From contig JAISYH010000056.1 of the NCBI GenBank assembly GCA_031270015.1, positions 1 to 42,120 of the forward strand: 42,120 nucleotides of DNA, read 5' to 3'. Source of the DNA: Burkholderiales bacterium (GTDB lineage: Bacteria > Pseudomonadota > Gammaproteobacteria > Burkholderiales > Casimicrobiaceae). Each line of letters starts with the position of its first letter. Positions within the stretch are counted from its first letter, which is position 1. A model generated the notes under the pieces. It saw nothing but the letters and a program-made list of their open reading frames with translations. It had not been told where the DNA came from and ran no database searches. A program made the position numbers and the translations under genes. Positions 18,257 through 28,245 of the stretch are shown here, piece after piece.

Positions 18257-19482
18257 GAGTCGATGCGTTGGGCGATTTCTTCAATCAGTCGTGTCGCTAA
18301 TGCGCGTTTGCTCATTTTCGGCAGCGGATGTTGTCCGTGATCGTCGAGCAGCAAAACTTCGTTTTCGTCAGAAGAAAAAGCTTCCGCCGCGTGGTTGACA
18401 ATGAGTAACGGCAATTTCTTGCGTCGGCGTTTTTCTTCACCGAACTGCGCTAGGTTTTGTGTTTCCGCAGCGAAACCAACGCGGAAAATATGAGGCGCGC
18501 GCCGCCCTAGCTCGTCGAGAATGTCGACGGTCGGCGCGAGTGTCAAAGTCAATATTTCGTTTTTGTCTTTTTTGATTTTATCGTCAATGATATTCGTTGG
18601 CGTAAAATCGGCGACGGCGGCAACGCCGATGAACACGTCGGTTTGTTCGGCACGCGAAAAAACGGCATCCGCCATTTGCGCCGCACTGGTTACATCGATA
18701 CGCGCTACGCCCATGGGTGTTGGTTGGTTGACTGGTCCGGCGACTAGCGTTACGTCGGCTCCGGCGCGCGCTGCGGCGTCGGCAAGCGCGAAACCCATCT
18801 TGCCGGAACTGCGGTTGGTCAATCCGCGTACCGCGTCGATGGTTTCAAAAGTCGGTCCGGCAGTGATCAGTACGCGACGCCTCGCAAGTATCGCGCTTGC
18901 TGACGAGGCATTGCGCAACCATCGTACAACCGCGTCGACAATCGCTTGCGGCGACAACATTCGTCCCTCGCCGCTTTCGCCGCATGCCATTTCACCGTAA
19001 TCTGGTCCCAGCAAAGTAACGCCATCAGCGACGAGTTGCGCGACATTGCGTTGCGTTGCCGGATTGAACCACATTTGCCGATTCATCGCGGGAGCGACGA
19101 ACAACGGACATTCGCGCGCCAGACACAACGCCGCCAATAAATCGTCGGCGCGTCCCTGCGCCAGCCGCGCCAAAAAGTCGGCGGATGTCGGGGCTACCAC
19201 AATGGCTGCTGCGCTACGCGATAGAGAAATATGGCGCATCCCGTCTTCCGACGCGCGCCACAAATCTTGGCATACAGGACGACCCGACAAAGCTTGCATC
19301 GTCAGCGGCGTTACGAAGCGGCAAGCGTTTTCGGTCATGACCACATCGACGGCGCGTCCGCTCTTTACCCAGAGGCGTGCCAATTCCGCCGCCTTATATG
19401 CGGCAACGCTGCCGGTGATGCCGAGTATGATCGGCGGTTCGGATGCGATTGAAAGAGACTGCTCAGAAAAGGGTTGCGTCAT
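18253..19482 (-). CDS. coaBC: Bifunctional phosphopantothenoylcysteine decarboxylase/synthase
   Basis: This 409-residue enzyme carries out two steps of coenzyme A synthesis. The N-terminal CoaC flavoprotein half (1-200) has [32 protein letters not shown] and [11 protein letters not shown]; the PAMN segment and the reactive Cys are intact. The C-terminal CoaB half has [22 protein letters not shown] and the KIKKDK motif that closes over CTP. A GGAAAG ribosome-binding sequence precedes ATG 19482. It is divergent from radC across a gap of about 120 bp. Confidence 0.96.
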   Translation of the reverse strand: MTQPFSEQSLSIASEPPIILGITGSVAAYKAAELARLWVKSGRAVDVVMTENACRFVTPLTMQALSGRPVCQDLWRASEDGMRHISLSRSAAAIVVAPTSADFLARLAQGRADDLLAALCLARECPLFVAPAMNRQMWFNPATQRNVAQLVADGVTLLGPDYGEMACGESGEGRMLSPQAIVDAVVRWLRNASSASAILARRRVLITAGPTFETIDAVRGLTNRSSGKMGFALADAAARAGADVTLVAGPVNQPTPMGVARIDVTSAAQMADAVFSRAEQTDVFIGVAAVADFTPTNIIDDKIKKDKNEILTLTLAPTVDILDELGRRAPHIFRVGFAAETQNLAQFGEEKRRRKKLPLLIVNHAAEAFSSDENEVLLLDDHGQHPLPKMSKRALATRLIEEIAQRIDS

Positions 19483-19604
19483 CGAACGCTTTCCATTACA
19501 AATAGATAGTTGCCGATCGACAGTTTACACCGCAATTCATCTTCGTTGTGTCGATATCGGTAAATGCTGAATCAACTTTTACGATTTTATATTTTAATGG
19601 AAAA

Positions 19605-20300
19605 ATGATGGCGATTCTTTCGGACTGGCCTGAACAAGAACGGCCACGCGAACGGTTATACGCGCTTGGCGCTGCGGCATTGAGCGATGCCGAACTGTTG
19701 GCAATCGTACTGCGTACCGGCGTACGCGGGAAAAGCGCGGTGGATTTGTCGCGTGAGATTTTAAAAAAGTTGGGCGGCATTTGCGGCTTGATTAGCGCGA
19801 ATGATGTGGAATGGCAGAACATTTCCGGTTTAGGCAAAGTGAAACGAGCGCAGGTGCTTGCCGGAATCGAGTTGGCGCGGCGCATGTTGCGTGAATCGTT
19901 GCACGAAAAGAACGCGTTTACGCACCCTAGTGAGGTTGCTGATTATCTACGTTTGTCGCTGGCGCATTTCCCGCACGAGACGTTTGGCGCGTTGTGGCTA
20001 GATAACAGGCATCAACTCATACTTTATGAAGAAATCGCGCGTGGCACATTGAACGAAGCTGCTGTTTATCCGCGTGAAGTGATCAAACGCGCGTTGGCGC
20101 ATAATGCGGCAGCGGTGATTTTTGCGCATAACCACCCTTCGGGGCAGGCGGAGCCGTCTGATGCTGATTTGGCTATCACGCGGCAATTGGTGGATGTTCT
20201 GGCGTTGATTGATGTGCGTATTCTTGATCATTTCGTAGTTACAAGCGATAAAATCGTGTCGATGGCGGCACAAGGCGTATTGCCAAAATGGCGCGAATGA
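19605..20300 (+). CDS. radC: RadC/JAB-domain DNA repair-associated protein
   Basis: This 231-residue protein has an N-terminal helix-hairpin-helix part (ERPRERLYALGAAALSDAELLAIVLRTG, then ISGLGKVKRAQVLAGIELARR) and a C-terminal MPN/JAMM domain with FAHNHPSGQAEPSDAD near 173-188, a metalloprotease-like His-x-His-Asp set. The name comes from a disputed repair phenotype; the true activity is unknown. ATG 19605 or 19608 is favoured since the family begins shortly before DWPEQERPRE. rpmB and rpmG, which often follow radC in this class, are absent; dnaA follows instead. Confidence 0.94.
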   Translation: MMAILSDWPEQERPRERLYALGAAALSDAELLAIVLRTGVRGKSAVDLSREILKKLGGICGLISANDVEWQNISGLGKVKRAQVLAGIELARRMLRESLHEKNAFTHPSEVADYLRLSLAHFPHETFGALWLDNRHQLILYEEIARGTLNEAAVYPREVIKRALAHNAAAVIFAHNHPSGQAEPSDADLAITRQLVDVLALIDVRILDHFVVTSDKIVSMAAQGVLPKWRE

Positions 20301-20343
20301 CGGCGCGGGAAGATATACGCAAAATGTGTGCCAATGACGGCGC
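20296..20343 (+). repeat. 11-bp direct repeat between radC and dnaA
   Basis: AATGACGGCGC occurs at 20296-20306, across the radC stop, and again at 20333-20343. The copies are 37 bp apart and 46 bp or more before the dnaA start. No DnaA box is seen in this gap. Confidence 0.4.
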
Positions 20344-20389
20344 AAAAAGAAATTCAAGAAGGTAGATAGAATCGGTTTCTCACGTTAAA

Positions 20390-21868
20390 ATGTGCTCTGC
20401 GCGCCCGTCTCCTCCAAAGATTCCCAAGCGCGCTTTTTTATCTTTTCTCACGAGTAAAACATTGACTACTGCGTCCGCGCTTTCCGCTGCTACTCCGCTC
20501 TGGTCGGCTTGCCGTACTGCGCTTGCACAAGAGCTGAATCCGCAGCAGTTCTCCACATGGATCGAAGGATTGACCAGTGAAGAAAGTGGCGGCGCGCTTT
20601 GTATTGTCGCGCCGAATTCTTTTGTTCAAGATTGGGTACGTCGGCACTTTGGTCGCCGTATTCGTGAACTGATCGAATCATCGTCAGATTGTCCGGTCGA
20701 GATTTCTTACAAGATCAAAACTCCAGAGCAAACGAAGAAGGTGTTCGCGCCCTTATCTGCCCATAGGCAAGAAGCGCCGCTGGATAAAATTGCCGAGAAC
20801 AAAAGCGTCATTGCGCAACCTGCCGCGCTGGCGGTGGTGAACAATTACAGTCCTTACCAGATCAATCCGGCATTTACTTTCGATAATTTCGTAACGGGTA
20901 AAGCCAATCAGTTGGCGCGTGCCGCCAGCATTCAAGTCGCCGAGTCGCCGACCTCGTACAATCCGCTGTTTGTGTACGGAGGCGTCGGGCTGGGCAAGAC
21001 GCATTTGATCCAGGCGATCGGCAATCATTTGTTGCAACGTAATCCGTCCGCGAAAGTACGTTACTTGCATGCCGAAAAATATGTTTCCGACGTGGTGCAT
21101 GCGTTTCAGCACAAATCATTCGACGAGTTCAAAAACTATTATCGCTCGGTCGATCTCTTGTTGATCGACGACATCCAGTTTTTCCGGGGCAAAGATCGCA
21201 CGCAAGAAGAATTTTTCTATTTGTTCAATACGCTCATGGAAGCGCACAAGCAAGTGGTCATCACTTGCGATACGTATCCGCGCGAAATCAAGGGAATAGA
21301 AGAACGCTTGATCTCACGCTTTGGTTGGGGGCTGATCGTAGCGCTGGAGCCGCCGGAATTGGAAATGCGTGTCGCTATCCTGATTGCCAAAGCCAAAGCC
21401 GTTAACGTTTCATTGGACGAGCAAGTTGCGTTTTTCATCGCCAAACATATTCGCTCCAATGTGCGCGAGCTGGAAGGCGCGTTAAAGCGGGTTTTGGCAT
21501 ACGCGCGGTTTCATATGACCGAGATCACGTTGGCAACCGCCAAAGAAGCGTTGCGTGATTTGATCGCGGCGCAAAATCGGCAGGTGTCCATCGAAAACAT
21601 TCAGAAAACGGTTGCCGATTACTATAAGGTTCGTATTGCCGACATGCATTCAAAAAAACGTTCGCGCGCGATTGCCCGACCGCGCCAAGTGGCAATGGCG
21701 TTAGCCAAAGAATTGACCGAACTTTCGTTGCCGGAAATCGGACACCGTTTCGGCGGGCGCGATCATACGACGGTATTACACGCTTGTCGGCAAATCGCGC
21801 AGTTGCGCGAAGCCAATACCGAAATCAACCATGATGTCAATTTCTTGTTGCAGGTATTGAGGAGCTGA
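20390..21868 (+). CDS. dnaA: Chromosomal replication initiator DnaA
   Basis: This 492-residue protein opens the replication origin. Domain I (about 40-120, LWSACRTALAQELNPQQFSTWI) is followed by a linker. AAA+ domain III (about 155-385) has Walker A GGVGLGKTH near residue 200, LLIDDIQFF and GIEERLISRFGWGL. Domain IV ends with the DNA-binding signature GRDHTTVLHACRQI (about 457-470). The first 35 residues exceed the usual start of domain I, and an in-frame TTG at 20462 would give a normal N-terminus; neither start has a strong ribosome-binding sequence. Neighbours are radC and glmU, not dnaN. Confidence 0.96.
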   Translation: MCSARPSPPKIPKRAFLSFLTSKTLTTASALSAATPLWSACRTALAQELNPQQFSTWIEGLTSEESGGALCIVAPNSFVQDWVRRHFGRRIRELIESSSDCPVEISYKIKTPEQTKKVFAPLSAHRQEAPLDKIAENKSVIAQPAALAVVNNYSPYQINPAFTFDNFVTGKANQLARAASIQVAESPTSYNPLFVYGGVGLGKTHLIQAIGNHLLQRNPSAKVRYLHAEKYVSDVVHAFQHKSFDEFKNYYRSVDLLLIDDIQFFRGKDRTQEEFFYLFNTLMEAHKQVVITCDTYPREIKGIEERLISRFGWGLIVALEPPELEMRVAILIAKAKAVNVSLDEQVAFFIAKHIRSNVRELEGALKRVLAYARFHMTEITLATAKEALRDLIAAQNRQVSIENIQKTVADYYKVRIADMHSKKRSRAIARPRQVAMALAKELTELSLPEIGHRFGGRDHTTVLHACRQIAQLREANTEINHDVNFLLQVLRS

Positions 21869-21922
21869 TTTTTGCGGCTTGAGCGACTCAATCAATATTA
21901 TCTTTCCATCAGCAAATAATTT

Positions 21923-23302
21923 ATGGCATATTCTTCATTGCAAGTCATCATTATGGCAGCCGGTCTCGGCAAGCGAATGAAGTCACACCTGCCTAAGGTT
22001 CTGCATCCACTCGCCGGACGACCTTTGCTGACGCACATTCTGACGACGGTGCGCAGTTTGTTGCCCAAACGAATCGTAGCGGTGATTGGCAATGATGCGA
22101 AGGCAGTGCGTGAAACTTTTTCCGATCAGCCTGATCTCATTTTCGTCGAGCAAGACCCGCCACGCGGTACCGGCGATGCGGCGCGGCTAGCGTTGTCTGC
22201 CACGTCCGGCGCGGATGTGACGTTAGTCATCAATGGCGATTGTCCTTTGATTCCGCCGCAGACTATGGTGGAGTTGGTCGAGCACGCTCGACAAGATAGG
22301 CTTGCTTGGCTGACCGCACGGGTATCTAATCCGAGTGGATTGGGTCGCGTCATTCGAGATCAAACCGGAAAGGTTACGGCGATTGTCGAAGAATACGATG
22401 CCGACGACGCGCAAAAAAAGATTGACGAAATCAACGTTGGCGTATTGGCTGCGCCGACGGACAAACTCGCGCGGTGGGTCGGACAATTGGGTTGCGACAA
22501 CGCGCAGCGCGAATATTACTTGACCGATGTGCTGGCGATGGCGGTACGCGATGGTGTTGCCGTTGAAGCGGTGGTGGCGCAACACGAGGATGATACGCGC
22601 GGAATCAATGATCGCGCGCAACTCGCCGAAGCCGAACGCATCGTACAGCGGCGAAGAGCGCAAGCGTTGATGCGCGAAGGCGTGACGCTTGCTGACCCCG
22701 CGCGGATCGATATACGCGGCAAGTTGACTTGTGGCGCCGATGTTTTCATCGATGTCGGTTGTATTTTTGAAGGTGACGTATCGTTAGGCAATTACGTTTC
22801 GGTGGGCGCTTACTGTATCGTACGCGATACGACCATCGGCGAGCACGCTGAAATCAAACCGTTTTCTTATCTAGACGGCGCGATTGTCGCGCGTGCCGCG
22901 CTGATTGGTCCTTACGCCCGCTTGCGTCCAGGCACAAACGTTGACCAAGAAGCGCATGTGGGCAATTTTGTCGAATTGAAAGCGACACGTCTCGGCGCGC
23001 GCAGTAAAGCCAATCATCTTGCTTATCTAGGCGACGCCGTAATAGGCGAAGACGTCAACGTCGGCGCGGGGACGATTACGTGCAATTACGATGGCGAAAA
23101 CAAATATAAAACAATTATTGAGGATCGCGCGTTTATCGGCTCGAACAGCGCATTGATCGCGCCGCTTACTATTGGTCAAGACGCAGTGGTCGGCGCGGGA
23201 AGTACATTGAGTGATGACGTCGAAGAAAAGTCGCTGACATTCACGCGAACGCGCCCCATCGTCAAAAGCGGATGGCAGCGTCTGGCGAAAAAGAAAGAAT
23301 AA
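21923..23302 (+). CDS. glmU: Bifunctional GlcN-1-P acetyltransferase / UDP-GlcNAc pyrophosphorylase
   Basis: This 459-residue enzyme makes UDP-GlcNAc for peptidoglycan and LPS. The N-terminal uridylyltransferase domain (1-230) starts [20 protein letters not shown] and has VINGDCPLI. The C-terminal left-handed beta-helix (250-455) shows the hexapeptide pattern and [30 protein letters not shown], the acetyl-CoA and GlcN-1-P region. No Shine-Dalgarno is clear before ATG 21923. The stop lies 2 nt before the start of glmS, so the two pathway genes are tightly coupled. Confidence 0.97.
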   Translation: MAYSSLQVIIMAAGLGKRMKSHLPKVLHPLAGRPLLTHILTTVRSLLPKRIVAVIGNDAKAVRETFSDQPDLIFVEQDPPRGTGDAARLALSATSGADVTLVINGDCPLIPPQTMVELVEHARQDRLAWLTARVSNPSGLGRVIRDQTGKVTAIVEEYDADDAQKKIDEINVGVLAAPTDKLARWVGQLGCDNAQREYYLTDVLAMAVRDGVAVEAVVAQHEDDTRGINDRAQLAEAERIVQRRRAQALMREGVTLADPARIDIRGKLTCGADVFIDVGCIFEGDVSLGNYVSVGAYCIVRDTTIGEHAEIKPFSYLDGAIVARAALIGPYARLRPGTNVDQEAHVGNFVELKATRLGARSKANHLAYLGDAVIGEDVNVGAGTITCNYDGENKYKTIIEDRAFIGSNSALIAPLTIGQDAVVGAGSTLSDDVEEKSLTFTRTRPIVKSGWQRLAKKKE

Positions 23303-23304
23303 CT

Positions 23305-25137
23305 ATGTGCGGCATTGTCGGGGCAATCAGTCGAAACAACGCTGTACCAGTGTTGTTGGAGGGTATCGCTTGCCTTGAGTATCGCGGCTATGATTCGACC
23401 GGTCTCGCCGTAGTTTACGAAGACGAAACCTTATATCGGCTGGTGAGCACCGCGCGAGTTGCCGATCTTGCCGCACAGGCGCGCGCGCAGGCGTTGAGCG
23501 CGCATACCGGTATCTCGCATACTCGTTGGGCGACGCACGGCAAGCCCAACGAAGTGAACGCGCATCCGCATACATCGCACGGAGAAATCGCGCTGGTGCA
23601 CAACGGTATCATCGAAAACCATGAGGCGTTGCGCATGTCTTTAGAAAAGGCAGGTTATGTTTTTACCACACAGACCGATACCGAGGTCATCGCGCATCTC
23701 GTACATCAATATTGGCATGGTAACGCGCACGGCGATTTGCTGAGCGCAGTGCAGGCGGCGACACGCGAATTGGTCGGCGCGTACGCAATTGCCGTCGTCA
23801 GCGCGCGCGAACCGTGTCGCTTGATCGGCGCGCGGTCGGGCAGCCCGCTGGTCATCGGCGCAAACGATGAGGGCGTGTATTTGGCTTCCGACGCGGCGGC
23901 GTTGTTCCCGATGACGACAAAAATCGCATATCTCGAAGAAGGTGATGTTGTCGATTTGACGTTGGACGGTATTTGTTGTTACGACGTAAAAGATCAACGC
24001 GTTGAGCGTCCATTGATACATGTCGAAGCGGGTAACGCGCTTGCCGAACTTGGCCCATATCGCCATTTCATGCAGAAAGAAATATTCGAGCAACCGCGCG
24101 CGATTGCCGATACACTGGAAAGTGTTTGCGCGCTTACACCAGAACTTTTTGGCGCGCAGGCGACAAAAATTTTTTCGAAAATCGACGGCGTATTGATCCT
24201 CGCGTGCGGCACGAGTCATTACGCGGGACAAGTAGCGAAACAGTGGCTGGAATCATTGGCGTATTTACCGTGTCAGGTGGAAATCGCCAGCGAGTATCGT
24301 TACCGCGACAGTGTGCCGAATCCGAATGCGCTGGTCGTCGTCATTTCGCAATCAGGGGAGACGGCAGATACGTTGGCGGCGCTCAAACACGCGAAATCAC
24401 TCGGTCACACGCACACGCTCGCCATATGCAACGTCGCTACCAGTACGATGATGCGGCAAACCGAACTTGCGTATTTGACGCGCGCCGGTATCGAAGTTGG
24501 CGTCGCTTCGACGAAAGCGTTCACAACACAATTGGTCTCGTTATTTTTATTAGCGTTGACATTCGCCAAATTGCGTGGACGTTTGACCGACGACGAAGAA
24601 GCATATTGGTTGCGGGTATTACGTCACTTGCCTTCCGCCGTTCAGGCGGCATTGGCGCTCGAGCCGCAGATCATCGGTTGGGCAGAAGAATTCACCAACA
24701 AAGAACACGCTCTTTTTCTTGGTCGCGGATTGCATTTTCCGATCGCGCAGGAAGGCGCGCTCAAGCTCAAGGAAATATCTTATATTCACGCTGAAGCGTA
24801 TCCGGCGGGTGAACTGAAACATGGACCGCTGGCGTTGGTGGACGCCGATATGCCCGTCGTCGCCATCGCGCCGAATAACACGTTGCTTGAAAAACTCAAA
24901 TCCAATTTGCAGGAAGTGCGCGCGCGCGATGCCAAACTTTATGTAGTTGCCGATCTCGACAGTCATATCGGTGCTGCCGACGGTATGCGTGTGTTGCGCG
25001 TTTCCGAACACGCGAGTTTTGTTTCACCGATCATCCATGTCGCGCCACTGCAATTGCTGGCGTACCACACCGCAGTCATTCGTGGCACGGATGTCGATAA
25101 ACCGCGTAATCTAGCGAAAAGCGTTACGGTCGAATAG
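23305..25137 (+). CDS. glmS: Glutamine-fructose-6-phosphate aminotransferase (isomerizing)
   Basis: This 610-residue enzyme makes glucosamine 6-phosphate from fructose 6-phosphate and glutamine. The mature protein must begin CGIVGA, with Cys1 as the glutaminase nucleophile, so ATG 23305 is the start. The N-terminal amidotransferase (1-240) has [10 protein letters not shown] and HNGIIENHE. Two SIS isomerase domains follow (about 285-425 and 460-600), with ACGTSHYAG and SQSGETADT. The C-terminal tail [13 protein letters not shown] carries the conserved active-site Lys. It directly follows glmU. Confidence 0.97.
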   Translation: MCGIVGAISRNNAVPVLLEGIACLEYRGYDSTGLAVVYEDETLYRLVSTARVADLAAQARAQALSAHTGISHTRWATHGKPNEVNAHPHTSHGEIALVHNGIIENHEALRMSLEKAGYVFTTQTDTEVIAHLVHQYWHGNAHGDLLSAVQAATRELVGAYAIAVVSAREPCRLIGARSGSPLVIGANDEGVYLASDAAALFPMTTKIAYLEEGDVVDLTLDGICCYDVKDQRVERPLIHVEAGNALAELGPYRHFMQKEIFEQPRAIADTLESVCALTPELFGAQATKIFSKIDGVLILACGTSHYAGQVAKQWLESLAYLPCQVEIASEYRYRDSVPNPNALVVVISQSGETADTLAALKHAKSLGHTHTLAICNVATSTMMRQTELAYLTRAGIEVGVASTKAFTTQLVSLFLLALTFAKLRGRLTDDEEAYWLRVLRHLPSAVQAALALEPQIIGWAEEFTNKEHALFLGRGLHFPIAQEGALKLKEISYIHAEAYPAGELKHGPLALVDADMPVVAIAPNNTLLEKLKSNLQEVRARDAKLYVVADLDSHIGAADGMRVLRVSEHASFVSPIIHVAPLQLLAYHTAVIRGTDVDKPRNLAKSVTVE

Positions 25138-25308
25138 AGTTGGTATGGTTGACGAAGCTCGGAGTTTTTTGCTTTTTTGCGCGGTCGAGCATTGCTACGG
25201 TGCAACGAGAGGTTGCCGATTTCGTTCGAAAGCGGAAATGAAGGACATATTGTGCGATAGAGGATGATGGTGAGGAACCCGATCAACTTTGAGCAAGATG
25301 TGATGAGC

Positions 25309-25336
25309 TTGACAGTAGTTGGGACAGTGTGACAAT
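25309..25336 (+). promoter_or_regulatory. Candidate sigma-70 promoter for the uracil permease gene
   Basis: A perfect TTGACA (25309-25314) is followed after 16 bp by GACAAT (25331-25336, four of six -10 bases). Transcription would begin near 25343, right at a hairpin terminator. Confidence 0.4.
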
Positions 25337-25344
25337 CCTCAGAG

Positions 25345-25370
25345 CGATCCGAATATCGGATCGTTTTTTT
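25345..25370 (+). terminator. Hairpin terminator or attenuator before the uracil permease gene
   Basis: CGATCCGA (25345-25352) pairs perfectly with TCGGATCG (25356-25363) across a 3-nt loop, followed by seven T. It is a good intrinsic terminator on the plus strand. It may end the glmU-glmS transcript or, given the promoter-like sequence just before it, act as an attenuator for the permease gene. Confidence 0.75.
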
Positions 25371-25410
25371 ATGCGTTGAAAAGGCGTGGACTAACAAGAG
25401 AGGAAGAAAG

Positions 25411-26685
25411 ATGAAACGAGAGATTGGCGTGGACGAGCGTGTTCCGTTACTGCAAATGTTGCCACTTAGTTTCCAACATTTATTTGCGATGTTCGGCGCT
25501 ACCGTTCTGGTGCCTATTTTATTTGGCGTCAATCCAGCGACGGTACTGTTGTTCAACGGGATCGGCACGTTGACGTATTTGATCATTTGCAAAGGGCAAA
25601 TCCCCGCCTATCTCGGGTCGAGCTTTGCTTTTATTTCGCCGGTACTTTTGATCATGCCGCAATACGGTTACGAGACAGCATTGGGCGGCTTTATCATCTG
25701 CGGCGCGGTATTTTGCGCCGTTGCGCTGATTGTCGGTAAGGTAGGTACGGGTTGGATCAAAGTGGTATTCCCGCCGGCGGCAATGGGCGCGATCATCGCG
25801 GTGATCGGGTTGGAGCTTGCCGGCGTCGCCGCAGGCATGGCGGGCTTGCTCCCGCAAGAAAACGTGCCGCCTGACACGGCGGTGATCACGATTTCGTTAT
25901 TTACTTTGGCGGTAACGGTGCTGGCATCGGTATTGTTTCGCGGTTTTCTTGCGATCATTCCGATCTTGATCGGCATTCTTGCTGGTTACGCGCTGGCGTT
26001 TTTCATGGGCAAGGTCGATTTTTCCGGTGTGCAGCAAGCCGCATGGTTCTCATTGCCGACGATTTATACGCCGAAGTTTGAATGGATCGCCATCGTTACG
26101 ATTTTGCCGGCAGCGCTGGTCGTGATCGCCGAGCACATCGGACATTTGATGGTGACTGCCAAAATCGTCGGCAAAGACTTGATGCACAACCCCGGCTTGC
26201 ATCGCTCGATGCTTGGCAACGGTTTATCGACGATGTTTTCTGGTTTTTTTGGCTCGACGCCGAATACAACTTACGGCGAAAATATCGGGGTACTGGCAAT
26301 CTCGAAAGTATACAGTACGCGAGTGATTGCGGGCGCGGCGATTTTGGCGATTTGTTTTTCCTGCGTCGGCAAGTTGGCGGCGGCGATTCAGGCGATCCCG
26401 ACGCCGGTCATGGGTGGTGTGTCGCTGTTGTTGTACGGCATCATCGCGGCGTCCGGCGTTCGCGTGTTGGTTGAAAGCAAGGTAGATTACAGCAATGCGC
26501 AAAATTTGATTTTGACTTCGGTGGTGCTGATCGTCGGCGTTTCCGGCGCGACGCTGAAATTGGGCGCGGTTGACCTCAAAGGCATGGCTTTGGCAACGGT
26601 GATCGGTGTAGCGATGAGCCTGCTGTTCCGCGCGATCGCGCTGTGGCGCAAGGAAAGCGACGACGAACAAAGTGAAACGACGTGA
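25411..26685 (+). CDS. uraA: Uracil/xanthine permease, NCS2 family
   Basis: This 424-residue inner-membrane protein has about 14 hydrophobic segments and probably imports uracil with protons. The N-terminal LGVDERVPLLQML-like start (here EIGVDERVPLLQMLPLSFQH) and the family signature FGSTPNTTYGENIGVLAISK near 290 place it with UraA rather than the xanthine group. A strong ribosome-binding sequence (GAGAGGAAGAAAG) precedes ATG 25411. A terminator-like hairpin lies 40 bp upstream, which may control it. It is followed by recA after about 85 bp. Confidence 0.92.
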   Translation: MKREIGVDERVPLLQMLPLSFQHLFAMFGATVLVPILFGVNPATVLLFNGIGTLTYLIICKGQIPAYLGSSFAFISPVLLIMPQYGYETALGGFIICGAVFCAVALIVGKVGTGWIKVVFPPAAMGAIIAVIGLELAGVAAGMAGLLPQENVPPDTAVITISLFTLAVTVLASVLFRGFLAIIPILIGILAGYALAFFMGKVDFSGVQQAAWFSLPTIYTPKFEWIAIVTILPAALVVIAEHIGHLMVTAKIVGKDLMHNPGLHRSMLGNGLSTMFSGFFGSTPNTTYGENIGVLAISKVYSTRVIAGAAILAICFSCVGKLAAAIQAIPTPVMGGVSLLLYGIIAASGVRVLVESKVDYSNAQNLILTSVVLIVGVSGATLKLGAVDLKGMALATVIGVAMSLLFRAIALWRKESDDEQSETT

Positions 26686-26729
26686 TGAAACAAGGGTCGC
26701 GCTTAGTGGTCTAACACGGGCGATCATGC

Positions 26730-26764
26730 CATAATCACACAATTGCAATTTTACTCTGGAAGGA
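26730..26764 (+). promoter_or_regulatory. recA upstream region: -10-like element and ribosome-binding site
   Basis: CATAAT (26730-26735) resembles a -10 element, though no convincing -35 is seen. A palindrome AATTGCAATT lies at 26741-26750, and GGAAGGA (26758-26764) is a strong ribosome-binding site for ATG 26771. No CTGT-N8-ACAG type LexA box was found between 26686 and 26770. Confidence 0.4.
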
Positions 26765-26770
26765 ATCAAC

Positions 26771-27826
26771 ATGATGACGGAAGAAAAAAACAAAGCGCTA
26801 ACCGCCGCATTGGCACAAATTGAAAGACAATTTGGCAAGGGCTCGATCATGAAAATGGGCGAATCGCAAGTCAATCAAGATTTACAAGTCATTCCGACCG
26901 GTTCATTGGGATTGGATATCGCGTTGGGTGTCGGCGGATTACCGCGCGGGCGTGTTGTCGAGGTTTACGGACCTGAATCGTCCGGTAAAACAACGCTTTG
27001 TTTGCAAGTCGTTGCCGAGGCGCAAAAAATGGGCGGGGTCGCGGCCTACATCGACGCAGAAAACGCGCTTGACCCGGTGTACGCCGGTAAGCTGGGCGTG
27101 AGTGTCGGCGATCTCTTGATTTCGCAACCCGACACTGGTGAGCAAGCGCTGGAAATCGCCGATATGTTGGTGCGTTCGGGTGGTATCGACATCATCGTCA
27201 TTGACTCTGTTGCGGCTTTAGTGCCACGCGCTGAAATCGAGGGCGATATGGGCGACCAACTACCCGGATTACAAGCGCGGTTGATGAGTCAGGCGTTGCG
27301 GAAGCTGGCGGCGAACATCAAACGCGCCAACGTGCTGGTAATTTTCATCAATCAAATCAGAATGAAAATAGGCGTGATGTTTGGTAATCCCGAAACGACG
27401 ACCGGCGGTAACGCGCTTAAGTTTTACGCGAGCGTCCGGCTCGATATTCGCCGCATCGGCGCGATCAAAAAAGGTGACGAAGTCGTCGGCAACGAAACGC
27501 GCGTCAAAGTAGTGAAAAACAAAGTGTCGCCACCGTTCCGTGAAGCGCTGTTCGATATTTTGTACGGCGAAGGCATTTCGCGTGAAAGCGAATTGATCGA
27601 GCTCGGCGTGCTTCACAATATCGTTGATAAGTCCGGCGCGTGGTATAGCTATGGCGGCGAAAAAATCGGACAAGGTAAAGAAAATACACGAGAATATCTG
27701 AAAGCGCATTCCGAGGTTGCCGCCGAAATCGAAAGCAAAATCCGCGTTGCGGTGGGGATGAACACGTCGATAGCGATGACGGAAAACGGTGCCGAAGAAG
27801 AGAAAGAGACGAAAAAGAAGAAATAA
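26771..27826 (+). CDS. recA: Recombinase RecA
   Basis: This 351-residue protein forms filaments on single-stranded DNA, drives strand exchange and activates LexA-type cleavage. The Walker A sequence GPESSGKTT is at residues 67-75. The core also shows [31 protein letters not shown] (loop 1), [16 protein letters not shown] and the loop 2 region [20 protein letters not shown]. The acidic C-terminus ends in a Lys run (ETKKKK), unusual but harmless looking. recX does not follow. A strong hairpin ends the transcript 18 bp after the stop. Confidence 0.98.
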   Translation: MMTEEKNKALTAALAQIERQFGKGSIMKMGESQVNQDLQVIPTGSLGLDIALGVGGLPRGRVVEVYGPESSGKTTLCLQVVAEAQKMGGVAAYIDAENALDPVYAGKLGVSVGDLLISQPDTGEQALEIADMLVRSGGIDIIVIDSVAALVPRAEIEGDMGDQLPGLQARLMSQALRKLAANIKRANVLVIFINQIRMKIGVMFGNPETTTGGNALKFYASVRLDIRRIGAIKKGDEVVGNETRVKVVKNKVSPPFREALFDILYGEGISRESELIELGVLHNIVDKSGAWYSYGGEKIGQGKENTREYLKAHSEVAAEIESKIRVAVGMNTSIAMTENGAEEEKETKKKK

Positions 27827-27843
27827 ACAAGTAATTAAGTTTT

Positions 27844-27896
27844 GGGGCTGAAGTAGATTATCGTTATGTTAATCTACTTCAGCCCCTTGATTTTTT
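27844..27896 (+). terminator. Long hairpin terminator after recA
   Basis: GGGGCTGAAGTAGATTA (27844-27860) pairs perfectly over 17 bp with its complement at 27870-27886 around a 9-nt loop. TTGATTTTTT follows. The stem is much longer than usual for a terminator, so it may derive from a mobile-element end or small repeat; in position it serves recA. Confidence 0.7.
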
Positions 27897-27959
27897 GCCT
27901 ATAATGAAACATTAATTGCAAGCGAATTGTGGAACTTTCTGCCCAGTAAGGAAAGCACA

Positions 27960-28245
27960 ATGGGAGAGATTCTTGAGATAATTAATACCATTTCTACGAC
28001 GAAGTTCTTGAGCAAATTTCAGTTACTTACCGACAACTCTAAATAGAAATAAACCGGAATATCTTGAGCAATTAAAAGAGTGGAATTTGCTTTCTGAGCA
28101 AGAATTAATTATAAATAATGATGTGATATCCAAAAATTTGCCAGATAACCTGAGAAAAGTCCATTGTAAAATGGCGTTTGATTATAAAGGAAATTATAAT
28201 TTTGAGAGATACAGTGCTCTAAGATGCTTAATTACAAGCAAATAA
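27960..28245 (+). pseudogene. AT-rich broken reading frame of unknown origin
   Basis: ATG 27960 has a good ribosome-binding sequence (AAGGAAAG) and TATAAT upstream at 27900-27905, but its frame stops at 28046 after 28 residues (MGEILEIINTISTTKF...). A second frame, shifted by one base, is open from about 27999 to the stop at 28243 and encodes about 80 residues with ordinary composition, including RNKPEYLEQLKEW and LRKVHCKMAFDYKGNYNFER. Joining the two by a frameshift would give about 95 residues. I recognise no family. The region is clearly richer in A+T than its neighbours, which suggests transfer followed by decay. Confidence 0.4.

Noticed and set aside
20301-20389. Possible oriC next to dnaA
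   Set aside because: No DnaA-box-like 9-mers and no AT-rich unwinding segment were seen on either side of dnaA.
23641-24231. Minus-strand frame of 196 codons inside glmS
   Set aside because: It is antisense to glmS with a composition typical of shadow frames.
24126-24794. Plus-strand frame of 222 codons inside glmS
   Set aside because: It is out of frame with a complete, well-conserved glmS and has no recognisable domain.
26686-26770. SOS box for recA
   Set aside because: No CTGT-N8-ACAG match was found; the AATTGCAATT palindrome is not LexA-like.
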